From positions 9,906,099-9,970,098 of the forward strand of contig JAGGNK010006448.1 in NCBI GenBank assembly GCA_017590115.1: a stretch of 64,000 nucleotides of DNA, in the 5' to 3' direction. The position numbers and the translations under genes were made by a program. Source of the stretch: Montifringilla adamsi (lineage: Eukaryota > Chordata > Aves > Passeriformes > Passeridae). Numbering within the stretch: position 1 is the stretch's first letter; each line of letters starts with the position of its first letter. This document shows, one piece after another, positions 21,695 through 34,300 of this stretch. The notes beneath the pieces are model-generated. The model made no database searches and was not told where the DNA came from. It saw only the letters and a list, made by a program, of their open reading frames with translations.

Positions 21695-24600
21695 AGTTAA
21701 TGAAAATTCAGTCTTTTTTAATATGAGCATGTAATTTATTTATTTTTTTTTTTAGAATGCTCAGAGATCCCATTAATTCAAGATAATACTAATCTTTATC
21801 AGTCCAGAGAAGCCTTTGTGGTTTCCACATGAGTTATTATACATAGCAGAGTCAATCCAAACTTCTAGTGTGCTCTGCCCTGGAAAGAAATGCAACGATA
21901 GCTTCCTGCCATGAGCATTTTAGCAGCTAAAGTAAACAAGCATAGTAAGAGATAACATTAAGCAAGACAGGTGTAATTTTTCTTTGACTTTTTAGTACCA
22001 ATAAATAACAGTTATGAGGTTTTGAGTGGTATCTAACCTCCTTCATGCTTAGCCATGGAAAACACCAAGTCTTTATGACAATGGCAGTAGAACTGGAAAA
22101 GCACACTGTCTCCATTAACAAGGCCTCGGGGATGCAGGCTGGTTCACCGCCTTTCTTGATGACCTTTTAAGCAGTTATTCCAGCACAACTGTCAAAGAAT
22201 GAGGCATCTATATGTGTAAAGAAAGAGTGTTTAAAACAGTTCAGGCTATTCTAGTGAAAAGCAATATTAAATTAGCAGCCAAGAAAAATACTAGTGCTCT
22301 ACTTATGGATTCAGTGGAGATGTATGGGATGTGTGCTTGTTTGCATAACAGAGATACATCTATTAAAGTAAAGCAGTTCACATACACAGCAGAAGGGAAA
22401 TGGTTCTACCATAAATATCTATGGTTTGAAGGCTATCTATTTTTTAAAAATATGTAAATTTGCTCCTTAGAGGTGAAAGTCTTGATCTTTACCCAAGTTT
22501 CATATTTATCTAAGTTTTCTGTGAGTTTTAAGTTTGCTTGTTCTATAAGGAATTTAACAACCTCCAGGTTATATTACTGAGAAAAAAAAAAAGTACTATT
22601 TCCACTGAAAGAGTAGTACTCCCTTCCTGTAAGACAAGAGGAAGTTTGCAGTCTCTTGCACTTTAGTACATGCTCTCAGTGAGGTTATTATGCTGCTATT
22701 GGCTGTGCAAGAGAGTGAAACCTGGTTAAGTATGAAATAGTTCACTTTAGCTTGTGTGGTGGGCCTAGATTTCTGAAAGACGATATGGTGGTATTTTACA
22801 TTCCTGCTGTCTTCAGGAGCTCTGTTATTTAAAATCCTCTTAACATCTTGCAGTTTTACAGATGAAATAACCATATATTTATACAAGTGTTCTTAATACC
22901 AGAGAATAGAATGGCCTTCAAATATGAACAGAAGAAGATTAATCGTATTGATTGTGGATTTATTCTTCTTTCCCCTCTCCCTTGTATCTTCTCACCTTGC
23001 TGTCTGGTTAATGTCAGTGTGAGCTGACGACAAACAGATGACACATACCTGCTGCCATGCAGTCACCACGTGCCAGCTGACTGCAGCTGGTGCCAGCTCT
23101 AACTGAAGGCAGAAGAAAGAATCCTTCCAGCCTATTTCTCCTTAAAGTATGAGGTTTCTATCCTGTGAGAATTCAAGTACTTTAAGCAACGTCCAAAAAG
23201 TTACAAAAGAATTTACAAAGACACTGCAAATCTGAGTCATTAGTAGTCACAGAGTAAAACATGTGAAGGGTTATGCATGAAGGAGCTCATGAAAAGGATT
23301 AGGGAGGAAGCACAGGTTGTTTTTCTTTCTCTCTCAATATCCTTTTTCTCAGGTTTCCACTTGTAACTCCTGCAGTATTTTTTAGGGTGCTGACATGGCA
23401 GTGCTGGCGGAACTCTATGAAATCTTTTTCCTCTAATGCAGGAACCAAATATTATATCGGCTCCTTTTTTTTTACCAGATGTCAAGGGTATTTGGTTATG
23501 CTCCCATCTATTGGAATTGGAAGGGTTACTGTCTAGTGTAATTGCTGCCTTCCTCCATTCTGTTATTGCTGCCAGTTTCTACTGAGCCAAATCAATCCTG
23601 ACAGCTGGCCAGATGCTTCTTGTGCCAGTCAGCAGGATTCTGGTCTCAAAAGAGCATCCGGTTATAAGGAAATTTTGCAGCAGTCAAATCAACAATACAG
23701 TCAATCTTGCTTTCTAAAAATATCAACATAAACACTGAAGAAAAAGTATTTAGTAGCTTCACTAATACGCTGTGTTTTTTAAATGTGGGGGTGAGCACTT
23801 GACTTTTTCACTACAGATTCTATTTATATTGCACTAATGGAGATTAGTAAAATGTTGCGGGTTTTTTGTGGATAAGCTATGTATGTCATATCTTTATTAC
23901 AGTCTGTGCAGTCCACAGACTCAAAAGCAGCTGCCTAAAGTGTAAGCCAACAGCACAGAACACATTTTCTCTAGTATTTGTTTCATGAGGCCATGAGTTT
24001 TTTTGATTTGGAAGAGATTTGGGACATGGACCCTTCAGATGCCTTAGACATTTTTTCTACTACCATATAAATAGCAAATAATAGGAGGGTTTGGTTTTTT
24101 TGCTGATCAGGACCATTAGAAAAGTACAACATTTTCATAGAAGGCATCATTGTGTTCTCATGCATTTTTTTTAGACAAACCTGGCTTTATTTTCTTACAG
24201 CTTATTTTCACTTTCCTCACAAAACCTTTTTAAGGGAATAACGAAGAATGCTTTATTTCCATATTGTCTTCACTGTTCCTGCTTGACAAGGTAGAGTGTT
24301 TCTATATTTCTTAACACTGTAAAAATTATAAGTACGGATAGACTGTCTGTTTTTTCATTTAATAATTTTCTTTCCTCAATGGAAGCAGTTGGCATTATGA
24401 TCTAAAAATATGTCTGTTCATCCAAGGAGTGAAGAAGAGGGAATGAAAGTTCCATACAGGGCAAAGGCTATTTGCTCTTCCTAGAGTGTTGGTCCATATG
24501 TAAGAGAGTATGTTTTGGATGCCTCTGCATGTGCTGGGACACACTCACATACATTTCTTGCAAAACTAGAAAGCAGGTACAGCTGGTGAAACCCTACTAA

Positions 24601-25777
24601 GCCCTCAAAGAGGCCTCCCAATGCCACTTGCATTCAATTGTTCTCACAATACCACGTACAATGGCTTGTTCTGCTTTCATTTTCTGTCATGAAAACAAGC
24701 TGATATTGTCCATATATAAATTCCAGCATCTGAAGTCCACATGTTAGATGTTTGCTGAGGATATTTCTGTTGGGGGAAAGAAAATGCCGCAAATTCAGAG
24801 CATTTCTGGGGCAATTTCTTTGTTGAGCTAACATGACGCTTCTTTCAACTAAGGTATTTATAAATTGCAGCTTCCTTCCAATGGAAGCCTCAGATTTTCA
24901 GCTTTTTCCTATTTTGGACTTATTTTGACAGTATAAAACATCCTTTAGAGTCATTATACTAAATTATATTTCTACTAAAGAAACTCCAGTAGAGTTCACA
25001 TATACGGTGCACTTGAGTTAAAAGTAGTGGCAAGAAAAAAGGGGTGAAACAAGGAATTAAAACTCCTGGTTTCTCATGGGACTTCTCACCATCTCAGTCC
25101 TGAGTTATTTCCACTTACTTTTACCATATTCAAAAGGCAATTACCATATGTCCCCATTTTTTTTCCCCTTTAGTCACACAGCTTACACTGAGAACATATG
25201 TTAAGTGGTTTTTGGTTTTTGGTTTTTTTTCTTTCTTTCTTTTGTGCGGTAAGTGCTGTCTGGTACTAACTTTTATATCACTATATAATGGATTCCTCAC
25301 AGTCATTGTTTTTTCCAGTTAATGGAATGTCCTGATTTGAAAAGTTTAAATATATCTTGCATTTACATCACTTCAGAAATAAGGGCACAGGAGTTAAATA
25401 TCCTGTTCACTTAACTACATCTTTATTCCTCCATTTTCATTTTACAACTGAAAGCCTGGAAATTTTACATCTGTTTACCAATGACCACACACCATTTAAC
25501 ATGATAGTACCAGCCAAATGAATCTCTCTTAAGTGTAGTGCTGTTACATATGTCAGAACTCAGCAGCAGTTATTGTTACCCTTAGTTTAAAGGTAGTGAA
25601 ATTATCTCCTGGGGATACATTCCTTTAAAGCACCAATTAGTATATATCTCTTTTCTTTGCATTGCTAGTGCAGTCCACTGTGACCAGTGAAGAGCAATTC
25701 AGAAGACCTGAACATTGGCCCAACCTTCTACCTGTTGTGCTGGGAGACAGTAATTAAACTCTTTACATTTCCTCTCC
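21695..25777. other. Unassigned DNA with an E-box cluster
   Basis: There is no supported gene. Open frames of 60-96 codons are scattered through it, with no domains. A cluster of CANNTG motifs at 23035-23089 and a small perfect hairpin at 23901-23921 (8-bp stem, 5-base loop) are the only distinctive structures. Confidence 0.5.
23035..23089. promoter_or_regulatory. Candidate E-box cluster
   Basis: Four E-box motifs lie within 55 bases: CAGATG at 23035, CACGTG at 23067, CAGCTG at 23074 and CAGCTG at 23084. CACGTG is the Myc/USF-type site and CAGCTG the myogenic/neurogenic bHLH-type site, by general knowledge. The two CAGCTG motifs sit in a short inverted arrangement (CCAGCT...AGCTGG). Regulatory function is inference; a short less AT-rich patch could also give this by chance. 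Confidence 0.3.
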
Positions 25778-25805
25778 TTTTTGATAAAATGGTTTGAGCT
25801 TTTAT

Positions 25806-25841
<36 letters not shown>

Positions 25842-25850
25842 AAAAAAAAA
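25778..25850 (+). repeat. 12-bp perfect hairpin abutting a long poly(A) tract
   Basis: TTTTTGATAAAA at 25778-25789 and TTTTATCAAAAA at 25800-25811 are exact inverted repeats with a 10-base loop. The right arm runs into 33 A (25807-25839), one G and 10 more A up to 25850. It is the longest homopolymer in the window. Birds have few poly(A)-tailed retrocopies, so it may be the tail of a retrotransposed RNA or a simple A expansion. I see no convincing gene copy upstream and no clear target-site duplication. Confidence 0.85.
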
Positions 25851-28800
25851 GGTCCATATGAGCTGTGAATCTTCATTCTGAAGTTAGCAGGAGATATTTC
25901 TGGTTAAACATTTTGCCCACAATCCTTGTTCTTGCTTGTTTCTTCAATGCCTCATCTCTGTGCTACCCCTTCTGCAGGTTTTCTACCCAGGATTAATCCC
26001 AGGGTTTATCTATTTACATGTTTTAGATGAGGGCCACCAGCATCCAGAGCAGCACCAGGTGATTGAAAAGCCTGTTATTGCTGCTATGGAGACCCAGTTG
26101 TGGAAAAAATACAAAATTTTTGATGCCACTCAGAACTGAAGGAAGATCTATGTGAATAGACTAAAAGGCAAGCCAACACAGAAAAAAAAGGGCACCTGTG
26201 ACTTCATCCTGCACTTGAGGAGGTTGGGAAGTATGGATGCATTGCTAGGAATGCTGTGCCAGTACCTGAGAAAGCAGTGTTTGGGAGGACAGCTCGTAGT
26301 CTTGAAGAAATCCAAGGGATCCTGAGTAAGATGATGAACAGAAAGTGTCAGTACTGTTGTCACCAGCCAAGTGAGTATGACTGACACAGCTTTCCACTTT
26401 CTTAACCATTTTCCAGCCTCTCCTCACGACCTCAGCTAATCACAGCCATTTTGCACAGTGTGTTCATTGAGGTGGCTGGGCTTTCTGCATGTATTTTTGG
26501 CTCTCTTTTCCCCATGACTGTCTGATTCTGGTGGAGCATCATGCTTTCTCCCCTCCTTATTCAGGCAACTGGCCTGAGTACAGAGGCAGTTTTCTCTGCT
26601 GATATCACAAATGTTTTGGATAGCAGCAAACAGGCCTGTTAATTTTCTTTCTGCCTGTGCCTTTGCCTGCTTTCTAGAAGTTCAACAATGATCTCTGCTC
26701 CACATAGCATTGTCAACATGCATGAACAGAGCATTGCTGAGGACTATAACATCTGTTTCAGCTGCGCATTTTTAGAATTTGCATAAAGCTTCCTGCCTAT
26801 GGATATCATGTATATTTTGCATGAGAAAACAGTGTGAGGTGACTTAAAATTATCTGAAAAATCACAAAAAACACCACCAAACCCCAGGTTTCCCTTTTTG
26901 CTGGGCAAAGGGCTTTCCTGATTAGCATAAATTGAAGTCTAATATGTTCTGTCTTGACAGAAGTCACTATGTATAACGCAAAGTTTAGTTTTTGCATCTT
27001 GGTGCTCATTTCCTTAAAAGTAAAGCTCACTCAGAAAATCAGATTATTTCAATTTGACTACCAGTTGAATGACAGGTAAAAATATAAAAATGTTGAAACA
27101 AGCAGATTTGTAAACTGTAAGCTTTATTTCAGTTTTTTTTTCAAAGGCCAATTCAAATTCTACCAAATGCTTAATGGGATATCGTAATCTTTATTTGGGT
27201 ACACTTGTTGTGAATTACAAATAATAAGAGAATTTAAAGTGTCAGAACAATAAAAGTATTTTTGTTGGTAGATATTTAAAGCAGCTGTTTATCCAATTTT
27301 CAGCTGAAATATTTCTGAAATGCATGATTTAATGCAAAAAAAGTTTTTGCTTATATCCGTTAAATTATTTTTATATTCATTCCTTATATTATTTCATGAG
27401 GCTTATGCTATGTATACAGTCATTAGGCAACTCCTAATATTAATTTTAGTTTTGCCTGAAGAGTGAAGAAATCTTGCAATAAATGTTGAAAATATAGCTA
27501 AAATATAGATGAATAGGCAGGTGCTAAATGAGTATAAAAAAATTCTTAAAATGCATGTACTGTTTTCAGTCAGTTTCTGTGCTTAATAAACTTATAAAAT
27601 TTAACCATGTGGTATACAGAATTAATTCATTACAGCACTACTTAATTCAGTATATACTATTTTGCATTAGCATAAAATCTTTGGGTTTTTAAATCTCAAA
27701 ATTAAATTCCACTTTAAAATGAATTCAAATTTTTTGTTCAAAGAAAATGCTATAAGAAAATAAAAGTGCATTACTCATAGTCTCGCTTCTAATGGACAAA
27801 AATATTCCATTGAATTTCATTTTGATTGACTGCCACAGATAAGGAGGTCTGGCATTCTGTAAGTGAGGGAAAGATAATGCCTGGCAAAGAGAGTTTTGCT
27901 GAGGAGCATCCAAATTCTTGGTATTGTACCTCCCTTCTTTGTGTCTTGCTGATTTATGACTATCTCTCTTTTTTTTTTTAATTGAAAACTCTTATGATGT
28001 GACTTCTCAGGAAGGTATTCCATTGCAGATCGGAAATTAAAACTTCAGCACTGAAACTGTCATCATAATCATAATCTGTAATTTTGATTATGTAGTCAGA
28101 TTGCTGGAGTGACTTTTAAGAACCATAATCTCCATAAATAGGAAGATCTAGCAGAACACAGTGATGTAAACATGCTCTTGTCAAATGATTAATGCAGAGA
28201 AAAAGGCACCTCCAAAAAGTGGTTCACTTTTGTATGGCCACCGCGTGTCTACCAACAGCAGAGTAAGAACAAGAGCTCATCTGACATGGGGCTGACCCAG
28301 GCTCTCCACCACACCTGCAGCCACACATCTATGCCACCGTCATGCAGCTGGTAACAAGGCTTCAGCTTCTCTGATGGAGAGAGAAGTCACAAACCTCTCC
28401 TGATGCCAAACTGATGTGGTGACAGCATTGATTTGGGAAGAGGAAGCTGGGTGCTTGAGTTTCCCAGAGAGATGCTGCAACCACTAGCTGGTCAGTAACT
28501 AGCTGTGGACAGTCAAGTATTTAAAAGGTATGCAGGCAAAAAGGGACAATAAGAGCAGTGGTCAGAGAGTATTTACTCTGCAGCACTTATAGGCCAAGCT
28601 GTGTGTCTTCCTATGATATCTATTCTTGACCAGAGTTTATTTCTGGTTTTGCTACTTTTTTGTAAGGTATGTAAGGAAAAATACCAGGAGTGTTTTGAAT
28701 TTTATGTCTATTTTAACAAACGCTTTCAGACATGTTTGTGTCAATTACCTCTTTCATATAAATCAAGCAAGAATTGCATTTCCAATTCATATTTGGATAT

Positions 28801-31800
28801 GTTAATACATCAGGTCTCATCATGATTCATCTCATCAGAGAACAGAAATATTCCATGAGACCTACCTAACCTTTACAAAACAGGTTGTTCAGAAGTTCAG
28901 AAACTTTCTGAAAATCCCACAAATTATAGAATGAATCATATTCTAATATTTTTGTGTGCAATGATTTCTGATAATTTATATCTTTAAAAAGTTGCAAATG
29001 ATTCATGTAGCAAAATGGTGGCATTTGCTGAATATACTTTGTGAGTTACTCATCAGTTACTTAATATGCCATTTGATTGAAGTCATAAGTTCACAGACTG
29101 TTAAAACAAGAATTTCATTGTTAGGAAAAAGAAAGTTAGCAAACCATATATTTTTAATACAATGTCTTGCTATTTTTTTTTTCTGTAAATACATTTTGCT
29201 TTCAAGAACCAAATTTTACAATTTTCCAGAGACTGTTGATTTTTGTATGATTCATTTCACCTAACTTTAGATGTCTAGTTTGCCTAAGCTTCTACAGCTA
29301 ACGGAAAAGGCAATTCCAAAGCATCCAACGTATTTAACCTTTCTTATGGATACTTCTCAAGATGACCTAGATTGCCTTGTGCTTTTCTCTACAACTCAGT
29401 TAAATTTGATTTTTAGATGCAGTCTAAGTGCATTCTTGTGAAACTAATGAAAGACTCTTTCCCCCCCCCCGTTCTGCAGAAAAACTTAATGAGGTCTCAG
29501 TTATCTGAATTTGCAAGAGTAGGAGAGTAATACCCATGGTGTGTTTGACTCTGATTCTCTTTTCCTAAACCCACAATAGATGAGATAAACTTATTTTCCT
29601 TGCACACTCTTCCAGGGGAGTTCATCTATATTCAAATGTAAGTTCAGTTTTCATACTGCTCCAATAAATAAAGCTCCTCTAGCATGGCTTTCATAAAGCT
29701 TATGGGGAAGTTGGGTCATTCAGGAGTGCCACGTGGGAGGACAAATGTATATTCCAAAGGCTACATATATTCATCTCTAAATCACAGGAGAGAGAAAACT
29801 TCAGCAAATTATGTGAGAGAAAAAAAGCAGTCTTTCACTCCTTAATGTAGGCTTGATCTAAAGCCTTGTGATGCTATATTGAATCTTTTAATATGAGTTT
29901 AATGACAATCCAGACATAATTGAAGAAAACTTATTGAACTGGAAACTCAGCTTCTATTTTCCTGCACAGTGAGAGCTTACAAAGATGAAAGGCCTCAAGT
30001 AGAAATTTATCTTAACTAAAAGCATTATTTTCCCTTACTAGTGTTTAGTCCTATTTTATTTGTTATAGCCTTTGCTACTATAATTGAAAAACTAATGAAC
30101 ATTAAGAAATAAATTTAAGTGATTGGCTCATTTTCTCATAGAAAAGGGATGGAGCTTTTCTTTAAGGATCTCTGGCTCTCTTTGAAAACTGAGTGCTGTA
30201 ACTACTGAGCTTCTTACAGTTGCTGAAATAACTGTGATTTTTGAATTGTTACAAGTCAGCCTCCAAGCAATTGGAATCCCTTGCTCATGTTGATGCAATA
30301 TCTATTTACTGTGAGTTCAATTAAGAGACAAAATTAGAGAAGACAAGATCCAATTTCCTGATTTTCAAAAGTTTAATATATTTCAATACCATAAGGGTAA
30401 CTGCCAACCTTTAATTCCAGAGCATGTTTTCCAACGGTTCTGCTGCTGCACACCAACCGTAGACAGATTTATGTTCCAATTTGATATAGTGACAGAGGTT
30501 GATTTTTTTATGGACATAATTAAAGAAAGTGTTCACTGAGGTTTGTAAATTCATAGATACTTCACAGTATATAAATTTATTTCATCAACAGTAGCTAACC
30601 CAAATTATCCAACAATGTTTTATAGAAAAGGGTCAACCCACGCCAGACTTTGATTTTATGAAAAGTGCAGCAATGGCTGTCATGACGTTTTACAAGGTAG
30701 TCATTATGCTTTGTAACATCAAATCATCTTTCTGGTTAGATTTTTCCATTGTTCTGTTTTCTACAAGTGAACCAGTGGCTGTTCTCCTATCTACATATCT
30801 ACATCCATTGCTAGTAAAAGGAACAACAAAATAGTACATTATTCTAGGTTTATGCAGACATATCCTTGTTTCTGTAAATGAAGCTATATCATTATATATC
30901 TAGTTTATCACAAGCATGAATCATATTTGCATTTTTTATTTAGATCTTATGGGATAGTATTCACAGTTGAAAATGCATTCTCTCCTATTAATGGTTAGAT
31001 TCTGTATATATGTATTGAACTGGTCTTAGTTCTATCTAACAATACTTAACAGTCTCTGAATAGTCTTTAAAATCCTGATTATCTGCTTGTTTTAAATTTT
31101 AATATTTCACATCACTAGACTTATTTTGTGTACTCATTATATTGGGACAGTAATTGTTCGTGCTGAGAAGTATATGAAAAGATTAATGGGTTATGACTCA
31201 GTACCTGCTGAGGCTTCAAGAAAAATAATTTATGCATTCTTAACACACTTAACTTTGAATTTACTCCCCAGTAAAAACTATTATCTAAGGTGAAAGCATT
31301 CATTGACTTGTAATGGTAATAATGCTATCTGGATGTAAGGGTAATAATATGCATATCATTGGTATTGAGGATAAGATAAAGACAGCAAAAAATCAAAGTA
31401 TGTTGAGGCTAACCATAAAGGTCAATGGGAAAGAGACAGTCTTGCACAAATACATCAGTGGAGAAAGAATTACTGAGGAGCAAGTAGATCTATTAAAAGA
31501 ATAAAGTAGTGCAGGCAATTAAATAAATAGTAAAAATTGCTGCCATGTTATTTTTATTCGAAAATTCTCTTCAGTAAAGAAGTAATATGAGTAATTAGCA
31601 AGAAAAATTGCCTGTGAAGTTGAACATGTGCAAATCAGTCAGCTGAGATGCTGTGCTGCCCAAGATGCTGACCAATATTTCTGTTTAAAAGGTAGAAGAG
31701 ATTTTCAAAGCCATGAAGGACAAATGGTATCCTACTCTCTGCAAGCCAGTGGCAATCAAGAGCCTCATGGCTGCATGTTTTGCTATGGTCATTAAATGTG

Positions 31801-31819
31801 ACACCAGTTGTCTTTTCAA
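25851..31819. other. Unassigned DNA, with two GC-richer patches
   Basis: No gene is supported. The patch at about 25930-26720 is less AT-rich and contains a 67-codon open frame (25936-26139) preceded by a CTTCTGCAG sequence that resembles a splice acceptor. The peptide (VFYPGLIPGFIYLHVLDEG start) has no domain I know. A second patch at about 28230-28510 is also less AT-rich and unassigned. Both might be old LTR or exon fragments, but I cannot show it. A run of 10 C lies at 29461-29470. Confidence 0.45.
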
Positions 31820-32178
31820 CCTAGAGAAGAAGAGGTCCAGGATGATCTTATCACAGTTTCAAGTACTTAAAGGGCAGCTACAAAGATGACAGAGGCTCTG
31901 TCTTTGCAAGAACCCATAGGGAGTAGAGAAGGAGCATGGGTACAAGATGTATTAAGAGAGGTTTCATCTTGATATAATATAGAAATTTTTTACACTGACA
32001 GCAATTGATCACTGGAACAACTTCCGTAGGATGAAGTCCTCATCAATGGAGATTTTCACAACTTTACTAGAGAGGATGCTAAATAACCCAACTAAGCCCC
32101 TTTTTCCATTGAATGTTGGACCAGATGGTCTTCCAAGGTCTCTTCAGAAAGAGGGCTATTCTTTGGTTTTATGGTTTT
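31820..32178 (+). mobile_element. CR1 LINE 3' fragment
   Basis: On the plus strand the 3' part of a CR1 can be followed: AGGATGATCTTATCACAGTT at about 31839, TCAAGTACTTAAAGGGCAGC at 31858, then CAAAGATGACAGAGGCTCTG, and later GATCACTGGAACAAC at 32008. The terminal GGACCAGATGGTCTTCCAAG lies at 32119, followed by a decayed tail (TTTGGTTTTATGG). These blocks correspond in order to the CR1 segments for the C-terminal tail and 3' untranslated part. It is strongly diverged and non-coding. Confidence 0.85.
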
Positions 32179-33810
32179 ATTTCTGAAGAATCATGGACAG
32201 GGAGGAGCAGTAGCAAAAAACCTAAAGGCACAGGTAGATAGTCTTCTTTTTGCTTTTTCTTTTTAAAATAGAAGAAGTGAACAGCATGGAAACATGAGTC
32301 CCACACATGTGACTTCCATTTCTGCAATACTGGAAACAATGCTCTAGGCTGAGAACCACAAGGATCTTGAAGAGAGTAAGGTCGTGGTAAGCAAGAAACA
32401 TGGAATTTTAGAGTAATTTTATTTTACAAGCTACTTTAATTTCTTATGCAGTATTTGTGGGTAAAGCCACCTTATTTTATTAAATTATGCTGACTAGAAA
32501 AGGTCATAGCTGAAAAAAAAAATTTCAATCAGAGAGGAGAGAAGAGTTGTGACCTAAGAAATAAGTCCTCTTTCATGTATGCCATACTATTTTAAAGAGC
32601 TTGTTTTCAGGTATCTGTCAATAAATTAGATTTTGTCATTTGAATATATGCTTCCAACATCTTACTACTGATTGCAGTGCCTGCAGTGGGTACCTACACC
32701 TTGGTCTCAAGAGAATATTTACCTCTCTCCCATGCTTTGTGGTAGCCGTAAGTATGCACCACTTTTACAGCCCTACTCTGGATTTGAATCTAGCAGGGAA
32801 CCTCTCTGAGGAGAGAAGAAGAATTGTTACACAAATCAGCTCCAATTGCACCCAAAGGCTTCATTCTGAATCGATCCAGAAACTAACGCAACCCTCAAGA
32901 TACATTAGTGATGTATTCTCTTCTTATTCTCAGGCTTTTCACAGCCAGACCACCAAAAGGATTACCCAGTAGTCAGAGTCTGCAGCCAAATGACTCTGCT
33001 GAGAATAAGACAGTAGCCTGTCCTGAAAAACAAGATCTCATTTCATGACAATTCACCTTCCTGCAACTCTTTGGAGTGTGAGCCTTCAGAAAGAATCTAT
33101 AAAAAGATTTGGAAAGATACAAAGGATTCTGAGGGAAAAAATGTTTAAGTCATTTTGAATATTTAACTTAGGAGAAGTAAAAAAACTGGATAGACATATA
33201 TATTACACAGAGGTACATTTTGGTTCATATGGCATTCTTTGGTGCATGCCCCTTTCTGATGGTGGTAAAAGAATTGCTGATAAGTAGCAATCTAACTGAG
33301 GCAGGGGGATTGCAACACAGGCATTCTGTGACATGTGTCTCTTCTGTTTCTGTTTTTCGGGTGCTGCTTTCAGGAAACCTGGGTCTATGTTATGTACGAG
33401 GCACACGCAGCTAGCCTGACACATTGGGATTAACTTGAGCAATTGCCTATGAGCTGCACAGATGGCCAGAACACACACAGTATGCTTTACGTGTTCTGGA
33501 TGCATTGCACTGATTGCATATGCTCAGCAGTCTGTTATTCAAAACCTTTAAACACTTGGCCACTGATCAAAGTTGTAGCTACTGCTCAGGCCAGGTCATT
33601 GACATTCAGTAATCCTGGAGAAGTGTTTTTGTCTCACTGGTCTTAAAGGAAGGATTAAGACTTCTTTTTCCTCACAGGTAACATGACATGTTTGTGAGCA
33701 ATAAGAACCTGTGGATTTCACTGCTTCAAGTCATAAGGGGCTGGAGGGGAGACCAAGTACATTTGAAGAATCAAAACAAATTCGCATGTGAAGCATTGTC
33801 AGGTGGACTC
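32179..33810. other. Unassigned DNA
   Basis: Two open frames of about 100-110 codons (32640-32972 plus, 33203-33505 minus) have no recognisable domain, no conserved context and different base use on either side. I regard them as chance. Nothing else is recognised. Confidence 0.5.
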
Positions 33811-34300
33811 ACAGAAACACAAAATGGGTCAGGTTGGAAGTGATCACATCGGGTCAAATGGTCCAACCTCCCTGCTCAAGCAGAGTCATCCTAGAGCACA
33901 TGGCACAGGCTTGCATCCAAACAGCACTTGAATAACTCCACTGAGGGAGACTCCAGAACCTCTCTGGAGGGTCTGTTCCAGTGCATGGTCACTCACAGAG
34001 TAAAGAAGCTCTTCCTTATGTTCAGATGGAACTTCCTGTGCATCAGTTTCTGCCTGTCGCTTCTTGTTGTATTGCTCAGCACCACCAAGAGAGCCTGGCT
34101 CCATCCTCTTCACACCCATGTTTTAGATATTTAGAGAAAGGACCTCTCTGAGTTGCCTCTTTGCAAAGCTAAACAGACTGGCTCCCTCAGCCTTTCCTAG
34201 TAAGAGACATTCTCCAGACCCTGGGCCAACTCATTAGCCCTCTGCTGGACCTGCTCCAGGACCTCCATGTCTCCCTTGTGCTGTGGAGCCCAGAACTCTT
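33811..34300 (-). mobile_element. CR1 LINE 3' fragment
   Basis: Read on the plus strand, the reverse complement of a CR1 3' end starts at 33811 (CACAGAAACACAAAATGGGT, then CAGGTTGGAAGTGATCACAT). It continues through TCCAACCTCCCTGCTCAAGC at 33863, the CACTGAGGGAGACTCCAGAA segment and GTCTGTTCCAGTGCATGGTC. AGTAAAGAAGCTCTTCCTTA follows at 33999, then GCACCACCAAGAGAGCCTGG and AACAGACTGGCTCCCTCAGC. It fades near 34300 after TTGTGCTGTGGAGCCCAGAA. This is a classical avian CR1 order, 5' truncated and non-coding. Confidence 0.93.

Noticed and set aside
32640..32972. 110-codon open frame on the plus strand between two CR1 fragments
   Set aside because: No similarity to CR1 or any family I know, and no splice or promoter context.
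33203..33505. 100-codon open frame on the minus strand, cysteine and histidine rich
   Set aside because: The cysteines and histidines do not form a zinc-finger spacing; overlaps an equally open frame on the plus strand.
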